Below, piece by piece: positions 46,898 through 56,900 of a stretch of 64,000 bases of DNA (positions are counted from its first letter, which is position 1; every line of letters starts with the position of its first letter). Source of the stretch: Apostichopus japonicus (taxonomy: Eukaryota > Echinodermata > Holothuroidea > Aspidochirotida > Stichopodidae); assembly GCF_037975245.1 (NCBI RefSeq), contig NC_092574.1, forward strand, positions 16,035,213-16,099,212, given 5' to 3'. The translations under genes were made by a program, and so were the position numbers. The notes beneath the pieces are model-generated. The model was not told where the DNA came from, searched no databases, and saw only the letters and a program-made list of their open reading frames with translations.

Positions 46898-49518
46898 GTA
46901 TCCTTACTGAATTTGTTTTGATATAATTTCTTGTACATATAAAATGAGATTAATTATCATTGAATTTACAGGTAATGAGCTGTTATTTTTTATCCATAGA
47001 TTTCCTACATGGAAATTTGTACCTGAAAGCTAGAGATCAAAGTGTGTACTTCCATGCGAGAATGTGGAATTTTGCCTTATGTCAGGAAATTAAGTATTAT
47101 GCTCTTGCTTTCTTAATCAACAGTAAATAGCTTCCACAAAGAAAGAAAGAAAGAAAGAAAAGATTAATAGATAAAACGGGATTAACATACTATAGTAAAG
47201 TAAGTTTCAAACATTAGTTTAATTCGGAGATAATAACTAACATATTTGCAATTTTGGTTAAGCCAGGAATTACGGTGTGAGAGAGGAGAAGAAGAAGAAA
47301 ATGTCCATCTTCCTTCGGCTTTCTTTCTAAATCACTCAACTTTATAATACATGGTTGGTATTAAATCCATATATTTACTGCAATGAATTGCTTTATTTTC
47401 TAAGCTTCCACTCTGATAGATTGCATTACAGAATAATTTAAAGTATTGTACTATGGTGTCTCCCATGATTTATAATCCTTAATTATCCAATATCAGTGAC
47501 TTCAGGTTCCTGGAACGACTACCTTGCCTTCATACTCTTATTCTTGATTGCAATCATGTGCAATCCCACACCAAGTTTTATCCAGCTCCAACTCTTCATA
47601 CCTTGTGGCTGAACAAGAATAATGTGACCAACCTAACAGTCTTCATTGAGACTCTAGTCAAGAATTTTCCAAAGCTTCAATTCTTGAGTATGATGAATAA
47701 CCCAGCTGCTCCGAGTTATTTCAACGGAGGAACATTCGAACAATTTCAAGATTATCGGTAAGCTTCTAGGTAACAACAGTTTCTTTGGTGTGGTGCAGTT
47801 TCAACTTTCAAAAGGTTCACTATGTGGTCATTCCTGTGAAATGTATGTATGTATGTATTTGTATGTATTTTAGATCCTCCTGCAAGCAGGAACTCGCAAA
47901 GAGACCATCATTGGCTTATCAAAGCCGCAAGCTGACTGAAGTCAGTCTCTTACATTCATATTTAACGTCCATGATTATGAATTGTCAATTGTCAACAACT
48001 CTGTAACTGGACGAAAACATTAATCTTGGAGTGACTCGGACCGGGGACCTTATGATTGGAAGGCGCTGGTGTAACCACTGAGCTAACACTCCACATCACT
48101 AACACTAACACTGAAATGCTCAGTTGTATAAAGTAGTAGGCCTACTAAGCAAAGTTACATTGGAAAATACAGTGTCCCCCCCCCCCCCCCGACCATGATC
48201 CTCAAGTACTGTATGTCCAGTTTCAATATGAGCAAAAGTTTTAACAATTAAAATTCTTTCCTACCTAGGATATAGTGTAGCGTATATTATGTCAGCCCCT
48301 AGTAAGCAATGTAAAATCAAAAGTGAGAGAGGCTTTAATGGCCTCTGAAATTTATATATTACAAATTTCTCTGGTATAATGTAGGGAATCTTCCTTGCAC
48401 CTGTTGTGTATGTAAAGTGAGGAGAATATGGTTTTAGTGCATTATTATAACTGAAATAAAAATGAAAAAAAAATGAAAAAAAAAATCAATTAAACAGCAG
48501 TGAGGCCTGGACTAATTAGCCATATTCATCATTAATTTAGCCTTGAAGAAGCAAATGCTCCAAACTGTAAAATAATTATTGAGATTAATTAAAAGATGAT
48601 TATCTTGAAAATGGTGATAAGTATAGATAAAATACCTTCTTAATAAGCATCCTTGGAAGGGTGCTGTCATGAAATGCCACAGGTCTCATTTTGAGATATC
48701 ATCATCTCATTTTGAGATATCATATCAGCCATTAAATAAAAAAAAGTTAAATCATCATCAATCTTTCATTAACATGTTAATGTTCTTTGATCTTATTTTG
48801 ATTAAAAAAGTGTTTTTTCCCCTTCTTACTCCCAAGGCAATATGTTATAAGTCAAATTCCTCTCCTTGAAATGCTGGATGACAAGAAGATTACACCGGAG
48901 GAAAGGTATGAAGCTGAGAGGGTTTATCAGCATAAGCTACGCACCTCCGTCAGTAAGGTGAGAAACTTTCAGATATCTACATCTTAACCTCCCATTATTG
49001 ATGCAATATGGCACATATAATGGCACATTTATCTTGAACGTTGCATCTCACCAGCACACTTTGGATCTACGATGTGCTCATAAATTTGTCTCTTTCTTGG
49101 CTGTAGGTGGCATAACCTGGAATTTTATTGAAGGGAGGGGGGGGGTGGGGGGAGGGAACAGAGATTGAAAAGGGGCGGGGAATGCTTCAACAGCAACAAT
49201 GTAAGTTGCTGATTTGGACTGGAGATCTATGGAATAAGTGAACTGCTACAATTTATGCTTTTTGACCTGCAGGATAAAATGTTTAGTATTTTATATTCTT
49301 GAAACCAGTCGATATAAGAATTTGATTGAAGATTTCGTACATGTTTCTGTAACCTCTCTATTTAGATATGCTTTTAATCTTACAGTAGTTGATCACATTC
49401 TCCAGCTTTCTCAATTAAAGTTGCAATTTTCTTTCGACAGAAGAAGAGGAAGTCTAAATCTCGAAAGGAAATTAAAGTTCCAATGAGACTCAGTGACTCG
49501 GGAGACACATCAAGCTAA
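46770..49518 (+). CDS. Small leucine-rich-repeat protein, LRMDA (C10orf11)-like
   Basis: Four exons encode about 195 aa, near the length of vertebrate LRMDA. LRR units: VGVLDVSNNRIS, FLERLPCLHTLILDCN, PTLHTLWLNKNNVTNL and FPKLQFLSMMNNP, followed by an LRR-cap-like segment (FQDYRQYVISQIPLLEMLDD, then KKITPEERYEAE). A Lys/Arg-rich tail follows (KKRKSKSRKE), a possible nuclear localisation signal. The start ATG at 46770 has context ACAAAATGG. Vertebrate LRMDA is linked to melanocyte differentiation; the role here is unknown. It could instead be another small LRR family such as a U2A'/ANP32-like protein, but the exon layout and cap sequence favour LRMDA. Intron 2 contains a tRNA-like SINE. A forward AATAAA at 50732 is a possible but distant polyA signal. 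Confidence 0.85.
47137..47161 (+). repeat. (GAAA)n microsatellite
   Basis: Six tandem GAAA units in intron 1 of the LRR gene. Confidence 0.9.
47497..47757 (+). CDS. LRR protein exon 2
   Basis: Central LRRs. The acceptor after ATATCAG (47496) gives RISDFRFLERLP, a better LRR than the alternative acceptor nine bases downstream (47505), which omits three residues. Donor GTAAGC. Confidence 0.85.
47960..48092 (-). repeat. tRNA-derived SINE fragment
   Basis: On the minus strand the head (48092 to 48028) has an A box TAGCTCAGTGG (48085-48075), a B-box-like GGTCCGAGTC (48042-48033) about 33 bases later, and a 6-bp acceptor-like pairing GGAGTG/CACTCC. The D and T arms do not fold properly, so it is not a functional tRNA. 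The tail includes GGACGTTAAAT. The 3' boundary is approximate. Confidence 0.5.
48837..48957 (+). CDS. LRR protein exon 3
   Basis: RQYVISQIPLLEMLDDKKIT and the following EERYEAE helix form the C-terminal LRR cap. Phase 2 in, 0 out; acceptor CTCCCAAG. Confidence 0.88.
49441..49518 (+). CDS. LRR protein exon 4 and stop
   Basis: Basic tail KKRKSKSRKEIK, then TAA. Acceptor TTTCGACAG follows a pyrimidine-rich tract. Confidence 0.85.
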   Translation, partial: KKRKSKSRKEIKVPMRLSDSGDTSS

Positions 49519-52500
49519 CACTGTATGACAGTGTAGTGTAGCCAACTACATATATTGTTGTTACCAAGGTTACAGTGGGCTCTTAAAAGCTTGAAAAGGC
49601 CTCAACTACTATGGCCTCGAAGAACTTTAGCAAAAACTCTCTGTCAATACATGGCAACATTTTGTGAGATGCTGACAAGTTTGGTTTACCCTAAAACATT
49701 GACTTGAACTTGGTTGGCAATTGAAGTGTTTGGCAATAGGCTTCAGGTAAGATAGATGTGGCAGAAATGCCAAACTGATGGCAAGGTTGATGAGCCCAAA
49801 AATCCATCTTTCATGGTGCTCTTGCTTGATCTCAAGCTTGAAAATGTTAATGGAATGTTTTTGTATTATTTGAATACAACAGTAACAGAAGGGATCGGGG
49901 AAGCTTAGGTGTGAAAGACAATAGAGAAGCTCCTTCTGTGAAATTATGAATTTCTTCCAGTCAGTAACTTCTAAATGGTTAGAGTCATGACTCCATGAGA
50001 ACACATATTGTAAACTACAAAGTAAATTTTCTATTGTCATTTCTGCCACATTCATGACTTCTTATGTCGAGGAGTGCTCAGTATTACCAGTGGCGTGCAC
50101 AAAGGGCGTGTAGGGGGGAGGTTTCAGGTTTCTCCAACTCCTATCGTCAGTGGGGGAAATTACTGCAGTGGGGGAGAAATGGTTCAGTAAGGGCGATTAT
50201 GGTTACTGTTTATGAAATCCTATTCACACCATTGAACATTAATGAAGTCTGTGTATTTGCGACCATTTTCTCTAACCATTCTAGATTTAAGAAAAAGCTT
50301 GTATGGCGAATAAGTTAAAAAATTAGTTATATATTGACTTCAAGTGTGCCATAATTAATCACTATATGTGTATTATATTATAAAAATTCATATATATTTT
50401 TGTAACTCTGCTGGTTTGCTGTTCAGGCAAAACATAGTTGGAATATCAGGGAATGTGTGGCTGTACATAGTTTAAGTCTACAATGTTACATTATCAGTTG
50501 AAGGTAGTGTATCTTTTAAAGCCTCCAATTCACAAACAGGGTTTAATAGTTAATTATAATCTAGATGATAACAAATCAGGAATCTTCCAACAGTTTGGGT
50601 TGTGAGCAACAGATAATTTCACCATTTTAAGTTCATAAGAGAAGATCTTTCTTAATATGGTGTCTGAAAACCAACATTTTATTTATTAGCAATATATTTC
50701 TGTGATTTCAAATTTCAGTTCATGTCATGGCAATAAAAGTGTCACAAAAAGTTGTAAGACCAAAATGGCAGGTCTGTTATGCATTGTTCTCCAGGGAAAT
50801 TTGGTCATCCGGTTGTCTGAGACAACCAGATTTCTGTTGGGACAATTAGAATTAGCTTTGGACATTGTCCGACACATCAATTATTGCTTACATCAAATTC
50901 AGCTTGCGTAACTAAATACCTCAACATAGATAACTTATAAATTGGTATCATTCCCAAAGCTGGTGTTCTATACACCAAACCTACACATCTCTCCTACAGT
51001 GTACCCATTGGTCATTGTTATTTTGCTAAAAAAAATCGGCAGACCCATATTTGCTGTTTCGAATACCAAAACATAAAGGCCTGGTTGTCTGAGAGACGAC
51101 CAGTATAAGTCCTTAAAAATTGGTAGTTTGCTGTAAGAAACAGATTTATCAAGAAATGTGGTTGTCTGAAGTCCCTTTCTAGAACAATCAGTTCTATATT
51201 TATTACCTCAAGCAACTAACAACTATTAAAGTTAAAATAAAATAAAACTGTCAGCAAACTGCTTATTCAATAGAGAGCCTGTGTAAAAGAATGTGTAAAA
51301 GTGAGTTGGCCTGACGTTTCAATCCTAGCAGGATATTCTTCAGAGGCTAACTGAAGGCTTTGATAACTATTAAAGTTATCAAATTTTGGGAAGCAATGTA
51401 ATTGTGATGTGATTTTAGTTTACCTAGGTTATCAGCACTAAAGAAAACAGATATGACTTAGGTTGATGGGATGGAAATTGGTGAAATGTATAATATCTTT
51501 TGTTTCAATTTAATGTATTTTTATATCGTAATCAAAATAATCTGAAATATTCAAAATTTGTAATTTGAAAGAAAAAGAAAAGAAAATCGATTGTAATAAA
51601 CAGATTATATCTTACCTTTCATTTTTTTTAAATATCTGTTTAGAAACTCAGTATTTTGATTGTTTGGATGGTGCTTGTTACTTCTCAGGTTACCTAATGA
51701 TTAACAAAAGTTGTACTCATTTAATCCTGATGCTGTAAGCTCATCATAATTGCAGGAAGAATGTAACTTACTTGAGATAGAATGTGTATGGATAGAGGGG
51801 ATAGAATGTGTGTGGGGATAGAGGGGTTAGAATGTGTGGGTGGATAAAATGTGCTAACACCTTGTCTAGGGTTGGACAGTTTATTGAACAGAATTAATAT
51901 TTAAGAAAAGAAAAAGAATTTGAATAAGTAGACCGATGGAAGCTCGTGACAAGAACTTGCCAGTTGAAAGTATTTGTAACAGACAACAGATGAAAAAGAA
52001 AAAACACACACAATTTTTGTTTTTATTTTTGTCTTTTTTATTTTCCTTTTACAAAATACATTTACAAGACCATTTTTGAAGTTTGGCCCATTTGCACTGA
52101 AATGGAAAATTATGCAGACTAGCATTATGAAATTAACAGAAAGGTTATGCCAAGTTTGAAGTATAATGAATGACATAATGGGATTGGAAAATTCCATCAA
52201 CTGATCCTTACATGCTCCTAGGTAGTACACAATCATGGCCCTTTCCTCTTATATGCTTTTTCCAAAGTTTTTCAACATGGTAATCTGAACATGGAAAGCC
52301 CAACGGATGTGCTCCGTACTCAGATCATGTGTCCAGGACACCTTGCACATCAGGAAGGAGTCAAAACTTCCAAGTATAAATTTCCTAATGTGGTACTTGT
52401 CAAGACTATTTGATACCTATGGAGCATTCTTTATCTATCTTCATTGGCGATTGTTGAATGTATCTTATCTTTTAATCACAAAAGACATGATACATATCAG

Positions 52501-53847
52501 TATTTAGCTAAGGCACTGACCTTACATTAAAGAGATATAATAATGAAACCAAATATCCTCAAAAACACCTTCAATATCCTTCAGGGTAGAACTAATATTT
52601 AAAAAATAACGATGTAAGGGCAGCAAACTTTGTGTGCTAGGCACCTCAAACTTCAACAATACATATATTCAACCTACATCTCTAGTCTTCAAGGTCTCCA
52701 GTCAAGTCATGGCATGACGACTAATGTGATCTAGTTGTATAAAAGCTAATGAAAACCTGTTACAGAAATTGAAGACAATTACCCTGCCCAGGCTCTCACA
52801 TACCTACAGACATTTCTCCCTGTCAGTATTAATCGCATACATCAAACTAAATAGGCCTTTTTTAAAACTTCCATTATTTCCATAATATTTGTCCAGCCAA
52901 GCTGATGAAATACATTAGGATTTCATTTCTGAAAATTCCCCCACACACAACCCCCCCCTCCACCCAAAAGAAGAAAAAACTTGAGTCCTGGATTGATTTT
53001 CACATTGTTTTGCTCCATTTAGGCTGGAGTCCCACATTGTGCTGTGATGGAGTCTCCTGTCCTGTAGTGTGACATCTCCGACAATACAAACACTACCTAA
53101 TATGTCGACTTGGCATTTACAATGAGATCCTCACAATAATCGAGTCCAGTGTTTTCTTTTTGCCTGAATTCCAACAAAATATTGGAAGAGCTTTCCCTCC
53201 AATGCAAACAGTCTCACTATTTGAGGCTTTCCCTTTTTGAAGTATATTTCAACTGAAAACTTTACATGTCATGTTTGACGGTCCAAATTAAATGGCCTCA
53301 TTACTGTAACAGTTTATAACAGCAATATTACTCTTCAAAATGTCCTGAAAATCAAAGAGGTTGAGGTGTAACTATAATTCATATAGAGTATGGAGTTTCT
53401 TTACGGTAACTGAGAATTCTCTCCAAACACTTTGAAGCTCAAATTCACCCTAAACGGCCACGAAACCAGACTGCTCTACTGCAAGCCATACTTGGTTTTG
53501 GAAGTTTAAAACTTGACTATTGAGAATAAAAGGGTTCTCCTTATCATAAGAGCAACATTTCAAGTTGAAACTAGTCATGAGAACCTTGCATGTTGTTTTC
53601 ACTGCAATATATATACTTTCTACAGTCATAAAGGAAAACGAAAACTGGAAGTGTAAACCTTTACGTGGAGAATGATATTATTTTTTTGTAATTACTGAAA
53701 GTTCACTCTAAAATGCTCTGAAGTTTCAAGTTTACATTTACAGAACTACCAAGCAGGCTGCTGTACAGAAATTTTTCTCAGCAAATGTCTGGAAGCTGTT
53801 ACGTTCTCCTGCCACTAGGGGGGGCCCGGGCCAGTCATATTTCTGGC
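49519..53847. other. Intergenic region between converging LRR gene and SKI8
   Basis: 4.3 kb with both 3' ends. Reverse-strand AATAAA at 52022-52027 and 52038-52043 may end SKI8. Holds a hammerhead-like motif (51305-51351), a 17-bp palindrome (50811-50827), an imperfect 27-bp tandem repeat (about 51777-51850) and a possible hAT-like end CAGTGGCGTGCACA at 50091. No exons recognised. Confidence 0.55.
51305..51351 (-). ncRNA. Hammerhead-ribozyme-like motif (type I layout, very short stem III)
   Basis: Minus strand reads helix I strand GTTAGCCT, core CTGAAGA, hairpin ATCCT-GCT-AGGAT, core GAAAC, GTC, then helix I strand AGGCCAAC. The two helix I strands pair at 7 of 8 positions. CTGANGA, GAAA and a GTC cleavage triplet are the hammerhead core. 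Deviations: two bases (A, then T facing T) separate the core from stem II, and stem III is only A-C/G-T with no loop, which would need a dimer. Hammerheads of this kind occur in the terminal repeats of Penelope-like retroelements. No such element is visible around it, so this is probably a fragment. Confidence 0.5.
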
Positions 53848-53937
53848 TCAAATTGGGCAATCGTAGATATGTATGGCCTTGTCGTCCGAAACTGAAACAA
53901 TCTTTGATCCGTTTGCGTTGTATTTTGCCTGCCATAC
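53848..53937 (-). CDS. SKIC8: SKI8 last exon and stop
   Basis: Encodes [20 protein letters not shown] then AIHIYDCPI and TGA. The C-terminal strand closes the propeller. Confidence 0.96.
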   Translation of the reverse strand, partial: VWQAKYNANGSKIVSVSDDKAIHIYDCPI

Positions 53938-56900
53938 CTTGGGTACAAATCAGAACATAGTAACAAGATTAGACAGGAAGTTTCAAACAAAAGTGAGGAG
54001 TCATGGGAAGGAGTGGGATTGTTTGCCCAGTTATTGAGTTCCAAATATTTGGAGAATGCTTAATCTTTGTCAACACTTACATTTTGAAACATTTCTTATC
54101 TTAGAATCTATTGACAAAGTTTGAGCAGGTACCATTGAACGTGTCAAAGGTAAAAAAAATTCCTATGGAACAAATTTTCCATACAAGGCTCCTGGTGACA
54201 CATTTGAATTCTAATATAATAAAGTTCTTATAGTATGAGTACAACAGCCTGAGCAACAGTACAATATCTCTTGGTATGAGTACAAGGCTCTAAGCTTGAG
54301 TATGTAACTGTGTACCTTTCTTTACTAGATTACCAATATGTTGAGTGTATGAGTACAAACCCACTAGGATGAGTACAAGTTCTGGTAACTATGACTGAGA
54401 TTACCAGAAAGAGTACAAACTCACTGCAACTCTTGATAGATGTGACAGAGAAAATATCCACCAGACTTTGATGAAAGTTAATAAATCATCTCAGTGGACA
54501 GTTAAACTATTTTTGAGGGATTTCCTCATAATCACATTTAAAATGGCGATAGGGGTGGCATGCCTTTGCACAGTCAGTGAACATATGCCACCATTTACAT
54601 TGGGTTGCTTCATATAATACTCTTAGGCCTTCCCTAACCGAGCATCTCACAAATGGTACATGAAATCTGTTTGAAATTTCATCTTAGCTGACTAAACGAT
54701 AGTTTTCATAACTCAATGTGAGACTGTTTTTGCATCTTTTTGTGTAATCTTTTAAGAAAATGAAAGAAAAAAACTTCACCTGCTCTAAATGATCATAGAA
54801 TGTTGCTACACACTGTCTTGTGCCAGCATTCCATACTTTGACCGTTTTATCAGCCGAACTGGAAGAAATGAAAAGTAATGAAACAATAAACAAAAAAGAG
54901 AAAAAAAAAAAGAGAAACTAGGAAATTAAAGAGACACAGACATATCACAAAAGAAGAAACATTTAGTTACAGATAGGTTATTTATGTTTTTAACATACGA
55001 CTGTACTTGCAAAGAGAGGCATAAAAAATTGTAGCTTTGGAAACAAGTGGCCATGTACATTGAGGTGGAAGCAGAGAGAGTTGGGCTCAGGGCTCAAATT
55101 TTCACCACTTCTCACAGGAAAAAGGGTAAATCCCATTTCCATTCATTCCCAAGTGAAAATATTACCAGACTCTAAACTATTTTTATGAAAAGACATTGAT
55201 ATTTTTAAGAAAATACTGACCTTGAAACAAAATGTGTGTTGTCCGGACAGAAATGGACGCTATGCACCCAAGATCCGTGACCTGATAATGTTCCAGCCAG
55301 ATTTGCATGTTGTCTTAATAAAATAAAAATAAAATAAGAATAATTAAAAAAAAACATGTTTGTTACTACATCCTTCAATAGTAGCCATAAATGTGTGCAC
55401 AATAATACATAACTTCCCCAGTTGTAGGTCAAAGTAGATTCCTTCAATCCTGTCTTTCAGTCTTACAGAACCAAACTGAGAATCTGGCGACCAAGAGACT
55501 CCTTCCGTCTTAATCGACAATTGTTTCCACAGATTTATCATTTGAAATAAAAGTTTACCTTGTGCATTTATAATTTGACCAGAGATGCAAACTGAAGTGA
55601 ATTTCTATGTACAAAGTCAAAAAGAGTAAAAACTGAATAGGTTGCAGACGGACAAAAAACCAATCAGATATTGTCAGCAGAAATGTATACACTTTGTACA
55701 TCTATACATTACTCGATTGTCTCCTTCCCAACATACACCAAGAATATACAAAACTGACTTCAATGTAGACAGCCTTTTCCATTTAAACTTAAGTAAAGTG
55801 ACCATCACTTCTTGTTTGAAAAATTTAACTGTCTCTAAGAAAATAATATCGCACATGATGCATGAAACCTTGCAATTTTTTTTACTATTTATGGAACCCT
55901 AAAAGTATTTGCCATAAGAATATGAAATTGTGCATTTCCCACATTATGCAATATTCATCAATGGTCAAGCAACTTTATCAAAAGTAACCCTTGATTTGAA
56001 ATCACTGTTGTATTCAATCGTTCAAGTTTTTAAGCAGCATAGGTATATTTAAAGCAAAAATTTTAAAGACTTACACATCATACACTTTAATGTGTCCATC
56101 ATCTGAGGCTGTAGCCAGAAGTTGAGAGTCAGGAGAAAAGCAGAGGGACCTGATTGGCATAGCGTGACCTAGAGAGAGAAGATGCCATTTAGGTTATTAC
56201 TATCATCTACACACTAAGGGACCTGATTGGCATAGCATGACCTAGAGAGAGAAGATGCCATTCAGGTTAATACTATTATCTACACACTAAGGGACCTGAT
56301 TGGCATAGTGTGACCTAGAGAGAGAATATGCCATTCAGGTTATTACTATTATCTACACACTGAGGGACCTGATTGGCATAGCATGACCTAGAGAGAGAAG
56401 ATGCCATTCAGGTCATTACTATCATATACATACTGAGGGACCTGATTGGCATAGCGTGACCTAGAGAGAGAAGATGCCATTCAGGTCATTACTATCATCT
56501 ACACACTGAGGGACCTGATTGGCATAGCGTGACCTAGAGAGAGAAGATGCCATTCAGGTTATTACTATTATCTACACACTAAGGGACCTGATTGGCATAG
56601 TGTAACCTAGAGAGAGAAGATGCCATTCAGGTTATTACTATTATCTACACACTAAGGGACCTGATTGGCATAGTGTAACCTAGACAGAAGATGCCATTCA
56701 GGTCATTACTATCATATACATACTGAGGGACCTGATTGGCATAGCGTGACCTAGAGAGAGAAGATGCCATTCAGGTCATTACTATCATCTACACACTGAG
56801 GGACCTGATTGGCATAGCATGACCTAGAGAGAGAAGATGCCATTCAGGTCATTACTATCATATACATACTGAGGGACCTGATTGGCATAGCGTGACCTAG

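Noticed and set aside
47506-47757. LRR exon 2 starting at the downstream acceptor
   Set aside because: In frame, but it loses DFR and breaks the LRR pattern; kept as an alternative isoform only.
48028-48092. Functional tRNA gene
   Set aside because: A and B boxes are present, but the D and T arms do not pair and the T loop region is short; better explained as a SINE head.
50064-50318. hAT-like element beginning CAGTGGCGTGCACA at 50091
   Set aside because: The left end looks typical, but I found no matching right end or target-site duplication.
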